A DNA stretch of 64,000 nt from Streptomyces clavuligerus (lineage in GTDB: Bacteria; Actinomycetota; Actinomycetes; Streptomycetales; Streptomycetaceae). The stretch lies in assembly GCF_005519465.1 (NCBI RefSeq), contig NZ_CP027858.1, positions 4,216,001 through 4,280,000 of the forward strand, given 5' to 3'. Below the pieces are notes generated by a model, which worked only from the letters and a program-made list of their open reading frames with translations, ran no database searches and was not told the DNA's origin. Made by a program: the position numbers and the translations under genes. How positions within the stretch are numbered: the first letter of the stretch is position 1; each line of letters begins with the position of its first letter. Below are positions 8,891 through 21,072 of this stretch, in pieces.

Positions 8891-9370
8891 GGCTGCGGTG
8901 GTTCCTCGGCGGATGCGTGCGGACAGGTGCGATGAGCTGCGCGGCGCGTCACGACGGGGCGGCGGCTCGGCGGCATCGTCGGCGCGGGGCGAAAGCGTGG
9001 GACACGGACCGCGTCGGCACGGTTCGCCTGCGTCACGCGGTCATACGGTCAGGACGGCAGTCGTGCGGGAAAAGCCGGATCGGCTGTGCCGGCACGAGCG
9101 GCGGCATCGACAGCTGGGATCAACAACAGCTGGAACAGCAACAGCGCGCCTGGACAGCACTGCGGAACCCGCGGACGGGGGTCGCGAAAGATGCTGAGGT
9201 GGCTGGCATGGCACCCAAGGTGACGGGTGGGCGTCTTACATGTCAACTCAATGACCGATTTGGCGGCAATGTTTCACCTCATGCGGTCACGGAATCCGCA
9301 GAAAGGTTTGCTCGCTCCGCCGGGCGGAGACACGGGCAGCAGCCCCGTGCCCGCTGTGGCCCCGTACGTG

Positions 9371-9430
9371 TGAACCCCGTCGAACCCCGTCGAACCCCGT
9401 CGAACCCCGTCGAACGCCGTCGGGCTCCGT
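9371..9430. repeat. Six tandem 10-bp repeats (CGAACCCCGT)
   Basis: Six in-register ten-base units follow each other: TGAACCCCGT, three exact CGAACCCCGT copies, CGAACGCCGT and CGGGCTCCGT, followed by a decayed CGAATGCCAC. The exact ten-base period matches about one helical turn, so each unit shows the same face of the DNA. It lies about 345-405 bp upstream of the whiB start. Confidence 0.85.
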
Positions 9431-9673
9431 CGAATGCCACTCGTGTCACTTGTGTCACGCGGAACGGCGGTGACCGCGCTGTGATCCGTGTCGCCCCGGT
9501 GGCCGGATCGCAACAAGATCGATCGCCGCACCGTCTTCACTCGTGCGGGGGGAGGGTGTGCCCGGGGCGGCGGAACTGGCCGCTGGCATGTGTCAGATTT
9601 TTGGTGATTTGAACACTTTCCGCATAGCCTTGGTTCCGCAGAGTGAATACCTGGCCCAATAGCAGATCCCCGC

Positions 9674-9702
9674 TTGACTGGGGCGAAGCACGTACTTGTA
9701 AT
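9674..9702 (+). promoter_or_regulatory. Candidate whiB promoter
   Basis: TTGACT at 9674-9679 is followed after 17 bases by TGTAAT at 9697-9702, a good match to a principal-sigma (HrdB-type) promoter, about 72 bp before the whiB start. An AGTGA at 9642-9646 and a TCACT at 9704-9708 flank it and resemble half-sites of developmental regulators such as BldD; that part is speculative. Confidence 0.5.
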
Positions 9703-9774
9703 TTCACTCGTGTCGTTTGGCCGAAATCGCTCACGGCAACATCACGGGGACGCAAAGACAGACGAGGGGCGCAC

Positions 9775-10038
9775 ATGACCGAGCTGTTCGAACAACTGCT
9801 GGTCGAGGACGCGGACGACGAAATCGGCTGGCAGGAGCGTGCGTTGTGCGCCCAGACCGATCCAGAGTCCTTCTTCCCTGAAAAAGGCGGTTCCACACGC
9901 GAGGCCAAAAAGGTCTGCCTCGCCTGCGAAGTCCGCGCCGAATGCCTTGAGTACGCGCTCGCCAACGATGAAAGATTCGGAATCTGGGGCGGACTGAGCG
10001 AGCGTGAGCGGCGTCGGCTGAAGAAGGCCGCCGTCTGA
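9775..10038 (+). CDS. whiB: Developmental transcription regulator WhiB
   Basis: An 87-residue WhiB-like protein beginning MTELFEQLLVEDADDE. Four cysteines (Cys 25, 48, 51 and 57) bind a 4Fe-4S cluster, the GIWGG turn is at 69-73, and a basic tail (RERRRLKKAAV) binds DNA. The length and sequence match Streptomyces WhiB, which acts with WhiA to stop aerial growth and start sporulation septation, rather than other Wbl paralogues. I chose the ATG at 9775, preceded by GAGGGGCG, rather than an earlier in-frame ATG at 9643, since the intervening sequence has no family resemblance and overlaps the promoter. Confidence 0.95.
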   Translation: MTELFEQLLVEDADDEIGWQERALCAQTDPESFFPEKGGSTREAKKVCLACEVRAECLEYALANDERFGIWGGLSERERRRLKKAAV

Positions 10039-10693
10039 AAACCCAGCGAATATCCGGGAACCGAATCCGGGGCGGCCCGCGAACCGGAACGGTAACCCGG
10101 CCGCGGATACCGAGGATACCGGCGAATCCGCCGACAGCCCCGATACCGCCACCACGTTCATTCCCGCTCCGCCGCGCGTCGGACGACTCCGCATACGGCG
10201 GCGGCGGACAACGGAAAACCTGTCACGGTCCGCCGTCGCGGCGTCAGCAGACGCCGGAGCGATCGGCGGACCGTTCTGTGTTCCCGGGGCCAGGCCCGGG
10301 CCCCGGGCTTGAGCCGGTCCCGCCTCCCGGCCCCTCCCGGAGGGCCCCGGGCCCGCCCACCGGACCGGCCCCGGCACACCGGCCCGGGAACCGCGCCCGC
10401 CCCTTGGGGAAGGGCTCCGCCGGGAAGGGCCCCGCGGCCCTCCGGGAGGCGTTCCGCACCGCCCGCCGCCGCCCGTGCGGAGCACCCCGTTCCCCCCGCT
10501 TGACCACGCCGTTGACACCAGCGCTGTTTTCCGGACGAATCTCCATCAGAACCCCCTGTACGCCCCGTCTCCCCCTCCCCACCCGTCACCCGCTTCGCGC
10601 CCCTGGACGGTGCACGGGCGTTAGTGTGGGGCCCCGTCCCAGACGCTTTCGCGCCCCCGACGGGGCGACCACGGCCGGAGGGCCCGTACCCCC
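10039..10693. other. 655-bp intergenic region after whiB
   Basis: No gene is supported; open frames here are Gly/Arg/Pro-rich translations of GC-rich DNA. A run of palindromic GC-rich sequence (GGGCCCCGGGC-like) around 10285-10360 may act as a terminator for whiB, but no clear stem with a T tail was found. The promoter of the glycosyltransferase gene is expected near 10600-10690. Confidence 0.5.
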
Positions 10694-14607
<3,914 letters not shown>

Positions 14608-14611
<4 letters not shown>

Positions 14612-16212
14612 GCGTGAAGCGCACGACCATCTCCCTGCTCGCGACCGCCACCGCGCTCGCCGCGATCACCGCGGTCGCCTCCCTGACCGCGCCCGGCGCC
14701 GCGGAGACCACGGCGGAGGCGAAGGCCCCGGCCCGGCTGCCGATCGAACGGTCCAGCCTGCTCTGCCCCGCCCCCAGCGGTTCGGACGTGGCCGAGACCC
14801 GCTACACGGCCTTCACCCCGCCCGCCCTCTCCGGCCCCGGCTCACGGTCCACCGAGTCCGGTGGGACGGGCGAGAAGGGTGAGCTTGGTGAGACGGGCAA
14901 GGCAGGTGAGTCCGGTGGGGCACGGCCGACGGCCGGGCTGCGGCCCTCGGTCTCGGGCCAGTCGGAACGCCGCGTCGAGCCCGGACAGTCCCGCCCCGAC
15001 CCCCGCGCCGCGGGCAAGCCCGTCGTCCCGCTGACGGAACCCGGCACCCCGGTCTCCGCGGAGGAGAGCGCGCCCGACGCCCCGGCCCTCGTCGGCACCG
15101 CGACCGGCCGGCTCGCCCCCGGCTGGACCGCGCAGCAGACCACCGTCGTCGCGGCCGGAGCCACCCGGGGAGCGCTCGGTCTGAGCTGCACCCCACCCGA
15201 GACGGATCTGTGGATTCCAGGGGCCTCGACGGCCAAGGAGCGCCAGGACTACGTCCATCTCACCAACCCCGACGACTCCCCGGCCGTGGTCGACATCGAG
15301 ATGTTCGGCGCGAACGGGGAGCTGAGGACCACCCTCACCGAGGGCATCCCGGTGCCCGCCCGCGCCGGTCTGCCGATCCTGCTCTCCACCCTCACCGCGG
15401 ATGTGGCCCCCGATGTCACCGTGCACGTCAGCACGCGCTCGGGGCGGATCGGCGCCGCGGTGCGCGTGGGCGAGGCGGAGACCGGGAGCGACTGGCTCAC
15501 CGGGGCGGCCCGGCCCGCCGCGACCGCCGTCCTGCCCGGCATCCCGGCCGACGCGACCTCCGTCCGTCTCGTCGCCTACGCACCCGGGGCCCACGACGCC
15601 GAACTGAAGGTCGAACTGGCCGGTCCAGAGGGCCGGATCGTGCCCGCCGGAAGCGAGTCACTGCACGTCAAGGCGGGGATGACGGCAAGCATCGACCTGG
15701 GGGACGTCACCCGGGGCGAACCCGGCTCACTGATCGTCAGCCCCGAGGAGGGCGCCCGCGCGACCCCGGTGGTCGCCGCGCTGCGCATCGTCCGGGGCGA
15801 GGGCGACGAGCGGGAGATCGCGTTCATCCCGGCGACGGTGCCGGTGGGGGAGCGGGCCACCGTCGCCGACAACCGGGCCAAGGGCTCGACGCTGTCCCTC
15901 ACCGCGCCCGAGAAGGAGGCCAGGGTCCGGGTGACCGCGTCGGCGGGCACGGAGGGCGGCGCGCCGGTGACGAAGACCTACACCGTCCGGGCGCGGACGA
16001 CCCTCGCGTTCCCCGTTCCCGTACCGGCGGGGGTGAAGGGCTCGTTCGCGCTGACGGTTCGGACGGAGTCCGGCGGTCCGGTCCATGCGGCGCGGACGCT
16101 GGAGCTGCCGGAGAACGGCGTCGAGATGTTCACCGTGCAGCCGCTCCAGGACGACCGGGGCACCGTGGCGGTACCGAAGGCACAGCCCGACATGTCCGTA
16201 CTGGAGGACTAG
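14608..16212 (+). CDS. DUF5719 family secreted protein
   Basis: A 534-residue exported protein. Residues 1-33 are a signal peptide (KRTT, then LLATATALAAITAVASL, then an Ala/Gly cleavage region). Residues ~90-150 are a low-complexity Gly/Ser/Pro linker. The remainder is beta-rich, with segments such as YVHLTNPDDSPAVVDIEMFG and repeated AVLPGIPA / VRLVAYAPG, suggesting tandem beta-sandwiches. The family has no known biochemical role. Its GTG start overlaps the glycosyltransferase stop (GTGA), so it is probably produced with that enzyme and may help it outside the membrane; a second GTG two codons later is an alternative start. Confidence 0.78.
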
Positions 16213-16282
16213 CCGCTCCGTTCGCCGCGCGCGGCTCCGGCTTCGGCTCAGCCTCGGCTCCCGGCGTCGGCTCGGCTCCGGC

Positions 16283-16657
16283 TCAGCTCTCGGGGGAACG
16301 CAGAACGCGCAGATGCCCGCGGCGGGCGACCTCCATGGGGTCCGCCGCGCGCCGTCCGCCCTGTGCCTCGGCGGCCCGTCCCTGTGGACGGGCGGCCTCC
16401 CGCACGGCGTTGGCCAGGGCCTCCAGGTCGTCACCGCTGGGGCGGGCCGGAGCCGAGGCGTCCGTGAGCCGGACGACCTCCCAGCCGCGCGGGGCGGTCA
16501 GGCGTTCGCTGTGCTCGGCGCACAGGTCGTAGCAGTGGGGCTCGGCGTAGGTGGCGAGCGGACCGAGGACCGCGGTCGAGTCGGCATAGACGTACGTCAG
16601 CGTCGCGACGGCAGGCCGACCGCACGCGGTGCGCGAACAGCGACGTACAGGGCTCAC
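16283..16657 (-). CDS. DUF3499 family protein
   Basis: About 124 residues from a GTG at 16657 (VSPVRRCSRTACGRPAVATL). Paired cysteines (CSRTAC near the N-terminus, CYDLC about 40 residues later) with AEPH between them suggest a small zinc-binding fold. A conserved ERLTAPRGWEVVRL segment follows. The family is actinobacterial and of unknown function. The frame is open further upstream to an ATG at 16819, which would add 54 residues of atypical sequence; I favour the shorter form because family resemblance starts at SPVRRC. It is convergent with the DUF5719 gene and divergent from the next gene. Confidence 0.8.
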   Translation of the reverse strand: MSPVRRCSRTACGRPAVATLTYVYADSTAVLGPLATYAEPHCYDLCAEHSERLTAPRGWEVVRLTDASAPARPSGDDLEALANAVREAARPQGRAAEAQGGRRAADPMEVARRGHLRVLRSPES

Positions 16658-17000
16658 GACGTTGGACGGTACCGCACTCTTGAGCGGGCTGCGACGACTC
16701 TCCCCCGCGTCACCCCACCGTGTCGTGGTCTGCGGGCCTGTTCGGAGGGGCTCCGGAGGAGGGCTGTGACCTGCACGGAAAGGGGTGTACGGGACAACGA
16801 CCCCGGTAGATTCAGTCATGACATGGTGTAAATCAGGTCATTCGCGCTCCCCTCGCCGATCGCGCCCGGTCGATGGACCGGCCCCGGGTGCCGATCGAAC
16901 GCTCATGTGGCGACATATCGACCCCCGCCCCGGCCCCCGCCCCGTTTCCGGCGCGGGGGGTCGATCGCTGCGGGTGCGGGAGAGTTACGCTGCGTCAGTG

Positions 17001-17429
17001 ATGGACAGTCCCCCACCGCACGGCCCGGCCGAACCGAGGCCGCGCCATCGTGACCGCCACGGCCGAGGTATGCGCGGACCGGTCACCCCGCCCCAGGTCC
17101 CGCTGGCGGCCAGCAGGGCCGAGGCGTTCAGCGACCTCGTACAGGACTCGGTGGAACGGCTGGAGCGCCGCTGGCCGCAGCTCGCCGATGTCGACTTTCT
17201 CGTCATGGATGTGCCGTATGTGACGGAAGATACGGTTCCGCTGGGCAGCTCCGCCCCGGCCGGACGGGACAGCCCCGCCCGCGTCGTGATCTACCGCCGC
17301 CCGGTGGAGATCCGGGCGAAGAACCGCGAGGAACGCGCGCTGCTGGTGCACGAGGTCGTGGTGGAGCAGGTCGCGGAGTTGCTGGGGCTCTCCCCGGAGT
17401 CGGTGGACCCGCGGTACGGCCAGGAGTGA
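17001..17429 (+). CDS. Metallopeptidase-like (zincin) family protein with degenerate HExxH
   Basis: A 142-residue small cytoplasmic protein starting MDSPPPHGPA. The core (SRAEAFSDLVQDSVERL, then VDFLVMDVP, then IYRRPVEIRAKNREERALLVHEVVVEQVAELLGL) matches the actinobacterial zincin-like family next to manB. The catalytic helix reads HEVVVEQ, so the second zinc-binding His of HExxH is Gln here, and peptidase activity is doubtful. It lies 52 bp upstream of manB on the same strand and could be co-transcribed. The start is the ATG at 17001; a GTG one codon earlier is equally possible. Confidence 0.8.
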   Translation: MDSPPPHGPAEPRPRHRDRHGRGMRGPVTPPQVPLAASRAEAFSDLVQDSVERLERRWPQLADVDFLVMDVPYVTEDTVPLGSSAPAGRDSPARVVIYRRPVEIRAKNREERALLVHEVVVEQVAELLGLSPESVDPRYGQE

Positions 17430-17481
17430 GGCGTGCCGGTAGTTTGAGGTGACCGCAGAGACTTCCAGGAGGGTTGGGCCC

Positions 17482-18849
17482 GTGGCTGCTGATCTGTCGC
17501 AGATCGTAAAGGCGTACGACGTGCGCGGAGTGGTGCCGGATCAGTGGGACGAGGGGCTCGCGGAACTCTTCGGAGCGGCTTTCGTCCAGGTCACCGACGC
17601 CGGTGCGATCGTCATCGGCCATGACATGCGGCCCTCGTCCCCGGGGCTCGCCGCCGCCTTCGCCCGCGGCGCCACCGCCCGCGGGGCGGACGTCACCCTG
17701 ATCGGCCTCTGCTCCACGGACCAGCTCTACTTCGCCTCCGGGCACCTCGGGCTGCCCGGCGCCATGTTCACCGCCTCGCACAACCCGGCCCAGTACAACG
17801 GCATCAAGATGTGCCGGGCGGGCGCGGCGCCGGTGGGCCAGGACACGGGCCTCTCGGACATCCGGGCCCTGGTCGAACGCTGGTCCGACGAGGGGGCGCC
17901 CGAACCGGCGGCCGAGCCCGGCACCGTGACGGAACGTGACACTCTGGACGAGTACGCGGCCCATCTGCTCTCCCTCGTCGACCTCTCCGGCATGCGGCCC
18001 CTGAAGGTCGTCGTCGACGCGGGCAACGGCATGGGCGGCCACACCGTCCCCACCGTCCTCGCCCCGCTGCCGCTCACCGTCGTCCCCCTGTACTTCGAGC
18101 TGGACGGCACCTTCCCCAACCACGAGGCCAACCCGCTGGACCCGGCCAACATCGTCGACCTCCAGCAGCGCGTCCTGGCGGAGCAGGCCGATCTGGGCCT
18201 CGCCTTCGACGGCGACGCCGACCGCTGCTTCGTCGTGGACGAGCGCGGCGAGGGCGTCTCCCCCTCCGCGATCACCGCCCTGGTCGCCGCCCGCGAACTG
18301 GCCAAGCACCCCGGCGGCACGGTCATCCACAACCTGATCACCTCCTGGTCGGTCCCGGAGGTCGTGCGCGAGATGGGCGGTACGCCCGTCCGCACCCGGG
18401 TGGGCCACTCCTTCATCAAGGAGGAGATGGCCCGGTCCGGCGCGATCTTCGGCGGTGAGCACTCGGCGCACTACTACTTCCGCGACTTCTGGAACGCCGA
18501 CACGGGCATGCTCGCCGCGCTCCACGTCCTGGCCGCGCTCGGCTCCGCGGACGTCCCGCTCTCGGCGCTGGTCCACCAGTACGACCGCTACCACGGCTCC
18601 GGCGAGATCAACTCCACCGTCGACGACCAGGCCGCCCGCCTCGCCGCCGTCCGCGCGGCCTTCGCCTCCCGCCCCGGCGTCACCATCGACGAGCTGGACG
18701 GCCTCACCGTCACCTCCGCCGACTGGTGGTTCAACCTCCGCCCCTCCAACACCGAGCCCCTCCTCCGCCTCAACGTGGAAACCCGCGACCCGGCCACCCT
18801 CGCCCCCCTCCGCGACGAGGTCCTCTCCCTGGTCCGCACCACCGCCTGA
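17482..18849 (+). CDS. manB: Phosphomannomutase/phosphoglucomutase
   Basis: A 455-residue alpha-D-phosphohexomutase. Four family loops are present: the phosphoserine loop TASHNPAQYNG, the metal loop DGDADRCF, the sugar loop GGEHSAHYYF, and the phosphate loop RPSNTEPLLRLNVETR. It interconverts mannose-6-phosphate and mannose-1-phosphate, feeding ManC. I chose the GTG at 17482 because an AGGAGG lies nine bases before it; an upstream in-frame GTG at 17449 lacks one. The seven-copy repeat region begins 39 bp after its stop. Confidence 0.93.
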   Translation: MAADLSQIVKAYDVRGVVPDQWDEGLAELFGAAFVQVTDAGAIVIGHDMRPSSPGLAAAFARGATARGADVTLIGLCSTDQLYFASGHLGLPGAMFTASHNPAQYNGIKMCRAGAAPVGQDTGLSDIRALVERWSDEGAPEPAAEPGTVTERDTLDEYAAHLLSLVDLSGMRPLKVVVDAGNGMGGHTVPTVLAPLPLTVVPLYFELDGTFPNHEANPLDPANIVDLQQRVLAEQADLGLAFDGDADRCFVVDERGEGVSPSAITALVAARELAKHPGGTVIHNLITSWSVPEVVREMGGTPVRTRVGHSFIKEEMARSGAIFGGEHSAHYYFRDFWNADTGMLAALHVLAALGSADVPLSALVHQYDRYHGSGEINSTVDDQAARLAAVRAAFASRPGVTIDELDGLTVTSADWWFNLRPSNTEPLLRLNVETRDPATLAPLRDEVLSLVRTTA

Positions 18850-18888
18850 GGTGCGGGCGCCTCCATCTCCCACATCAGCCCCTCCGGC

Positions 18889-19260
18889 GATGGAGGAGTG
18901 GGGGCGCAAAATCCAGCCCTGCGAGGGTGCCCCTTCCGGTTCCGGGGAGATGGAGGAGTGGGGGCCCAAAATCTAGCCCCGTGAGGGTGCCTCTTCCGGT
19001 TCCGGGGCGATGGAGGAGTGGGGGCGCAAAATCAGTTCCGTGGGGGTGTCCTCCCTCGGGGAGACCGAGGAGCGGAGGGCCAATTCAGCCCTGTGGGGGT
19101 TTCCTCCCTCGGGGAGATGGAGACGCGGGGGGCCAAAATCAGCCCCGTGGGGGTGCCTCTTCCAGGGGGATCAAGGAGCGGGGGGGCGCAAAATCAGCCT
19201 CTTGGGGGTCCCCCCGGACGGAGTCTGGGGGAGATTGAGGAGCGGGGGTTCGGGGGCCGG
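18889..19260. repeat. Seven-copy ~53-64-bp intergenic tandem repeat
   Basis: Seven units start with a GA(T/C)(G/C/T)(G/A)AGGAG-like header at 18889, 18949, 19009, 19063, 19116, 19169 and 19233 (spacings 60, 60, 54, 53, 53 and 64). Each header is followed by GGGGGCGCAAAATC or a variant, then CCCCGTGGGGGT and GCCTCTTCC or TCCTCCCTC. Copies 1-3 are closest to each other, and the last ends in a GGGGGCCGGCCCCC palindrome. Frames through the array are repetitive peptides with no ribosome-binding site, so I read it as non-coding. It separates manB from the Trm112 gene. Confidence 0.9.
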
Positions 19261-19431
19261 CCCCCGACGACAACCCGCGCGCCGCGGAGGACCCGAGGAC
19301 CGACGACCCCCGCGCGCCACAGCAAAACGCGGCGCAGACCCCCCGCACCCCCGCCGGACGGCGACCAGGCACCGCACCCCCACCGGCGGTACGCTGACGT
19401 CGCCCGCCCGCCCACACCCACCCCACCCACC

Positions 19432-19454
19432 CACTCACTCACTCACTCACTCAC
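19432..19454. repeat. CACT microsatellite before the Trm112 gene
   Basis: CACT is repeated about 5.75 times just upstream of the ribosome-binding sequence (GAAGGTAAGGA) of the gene starting at 19476. Copy number could vary by slippage and alter leader length. Confidence 0.8.
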
Positions 19455-19475
19455 CAGAAGGTAAGGACCCACCCC

Positions 19476-19658
19476 ATGGCGATCGAAGCCGGCCTCCTCG
19501 ACATCCTCGCCTGCCCGGCCTGCCACGCCCCGCTCGACGACCGGACCGAGTCCGAGACCCCCGAGCTGATCTGCACGGGCACCGAGTGCGGCCTCGCCTA
19601 CCCGGTGCGCGACGAGATCCCCGTCCTCCTCGTCGACGAGGCCCGCCGCCCCGCCTGA
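19476..19658 (+). CDS. Trm112 family zinc-finger protein
   Basis: A 60-residue protein of the Trm112/YcaR family. It has LDILACPACHAPL (CPxC) near residue 12 and a second Cys pair split as ICTGTECGLAYPVRDEIPVLL, the usual zinc ribbon and C-terminal family signature. Eukaryotic and archaeal members activate methyltransferases; the bacterial role is unclear. It sits between manB and the SIS isomerase gene, an arrangement conserved in Streptomyces, and is likely co-transcribed with the SIS gene 88 bp downstream. The GAAGGTAAGGA preceding the ATG is a suitable ribosome-binding site. Confidence 0.9.
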   Translation: MAIEAGLLDILACPACHAPLDDRTESETPELICTGTECGLAYPVRDEIPVLLVDEARRPA

Positions 19659-19746
19659 CCCCGGGCCCGGGAACTCGGCGGCCCCGTACCCCGGGCCGAG
19701 GGAACGCCCCGCACCGCGAACCGCACGGCGATCGGAGACCCCACCC

Positions 19747-20883
19747 ATGCTCGATGAGTCACTCCTCGACGCTCCGGAGGCCCTCTCCCGCGCCGACCGC
19801 CGAGGTCTTCTGCGGGGCGCCGCCGAGGCCGGCGCCCGCGTCCGGACCGCCGCCCGCCACGCCGCCGAGGCGGGCATCGCCGAGCTGAAGCCGGACGGCC
19901 GCCCCCGCGCCGTCCTCATCGCCGGGTCCGGCACCGCCGCGGGCGGAGTCGCCGACCTGGTCGGCGCACTCGCGGGCGCGGGCGCCCCCGTCACCCGCCT
20001 CGCCCCCACCGGCGTCGCCCCCGCCCCCGGCGCCCTGCGCTGGGCCCTCCCCGGCTGGGCGGGCTCCCTCGATCTCCTGCTCGTCGTCACCACCGACGGC
20101 AGCGAACCCGGCCTCGCCCTCCTCGCCGAACAGGCGTACCGCCGCGGCTGCGCCGTCGTCGCCGTCGCCCCCCAGCGCTCACCGCTCGCCGAGGCCGTCG
20201 ACGGCCACCACGGACTCGTCGTCCCCATGGCGACCGCCCCGTACGAGCTGTACGAGGAGACCCCGGCCGCCAGCCCCGGCGCGCTCTGGGCCCTGTTCAC
20301 CCCGCTGCTCGCGCTGCTCGACCGCGTCGGCCTGCTGGAAGCTCCCCCGGAGACCCTGGACAAGGTCGCGGACCGGCTCGACCGCACCGCCGAGCGCTGC
20401 GGCCCGGCCATCGCCACCTACAGCAACCCCGCCAAGACCCTCGCCGCCGAGCTGGCCGACAGCCTCCCCCTGATCTGGACGGAGGGCCCGGGCGCGGCCC
20501 CCGCGGGCCGCCGCTTCGCCGCCGTGCTCGCCGAGCTGGCCGGCCGCCCCGCCCTCGCCGCCGAACTTCCCGAGGCGCTGCCTGCCCACGGTGTCCTCCT
20601 GGTGAGCGACCTCGCCGCCGGGGCCGACCCGGACGACTTCTTCCGCGACCGCGTCGAGGAGCCACAGGCACTCCGCGCCCGCGTGGTCCTGCTGCGCGAC
20701 CGCCCCATCGACGGCCTGACCGCCGCCCCCGCCGCCCGGGAACTCGCCCTCGGCCACGACACCCCGATCAGCGAACTCGAACCCGAGGGCGGAACCGAGC
20801 TGGAGTCGATCGCCGAACTCCTCGCCGTGACCGACTTCGCCGCCGTCTATCTGGCCCTGGCGACCCCGGCCACCCCCTCATAG
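19747..20883 (+). CDS. SIS-domain phosphosugar isomerase (phosphoglucose/phosphomannose isomerase-like)
   Basis: A 378-residue two-lobed SIS protein. It has AVLIAGSGTAAGGVADLVGAL (first phosphosugar-binding lobe) and LDLLLVVTTDGSEPGLALLAEQAYRRG (the Ser/Thr-rich loop), with a C-terminal half resembling the bifunctional phosphoglucose/phosphomannose isomerase C-domain. It probably interconverts fructose-6-phosphate with mannose-6-phosphate or glucose-6-phosphate. Between the Trm112 gene and manA, it fits the GDP-mannose supply pathway, partly redundant with ManA. Family members can be inactive, so catalytic function is inferred. The ATG at 19747 follows a GGAGACC sequence. Confidence 0.8.
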   Translation: MLDESLLDAPEALSRADRRGLLRGAAEAGARVRTAARHAAEAGIAELKPDGRPRAVLIAGSGTAAGGVADLVGALAGAGAPVTRLAPTGVAPAPGALRWALPGWAGSLDLLLVVTTDGSEPGLALLAEQAYRRGCAVVAVAPQRSPLAEAVDGHHGLVVPMATAPYELYEETPAASPGALWALFTPLLALLDRVGLLEAPPETLDKVADRLDRTAERCGPAIATYSNPAKTLAAELADSLPLIWTEGPGAAPAGRRFAAVLAELAGRPALAAELPEALPAHGVLLVSDLAAGADPDDFFRDRVEEPQALRARVVLLRDRPIDGLTAAPAARELALGHDTPISELEPEGGTELESIAELLAVTDFAAVYLALATPATPS

Positions 20884-21072
20884 CGCACGGCTGCCGGGAA
20901 CGAACGGCCGACCGGAAGCGGACCGGCACGGGAGAAGCGGCCCCCTGCCGCCTCAGCGCCTCTTCATGTCCCGTCCACCCGCCCTTCCCCGGTCGGCGTT
21001 ACGGTGACCACACCCCGCCCTCCCGCACGCCATCGGGGCGGACGACGACAGAAGAACTCGGAAGCAGCCACC

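Larger units (their letters stand above)
8891..9774. other. 884-bp divergent intergenic region upstream of whiB
   Basis: No gene is supported. It carries the promoter of the cysteine dioxygenase-fbi operon on its left, a six-unit decanucleotide repeat at 9371-9430, and an AT-richer block from about 9590 to 9760 that should hold the whiB promoter or promoters. Long upstream regions are usual for whi genes, which receive several developmental inputs. Confidence 0.6.

Noticed and set aside
18889..19260. Possible CRISPR array
   Set aside because: Repeats are long and drifting, contiguous without unique spacers, and no cas gene lies in the window.
18880..19464. Repetitive open frames through the intergenic repeat (MEEWGRK-type peptides)
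   Set aside because: Both main plus frames encode repeats of the DNA units with no ribosome-binding site and different phase in different units, so they do not look like a gene.
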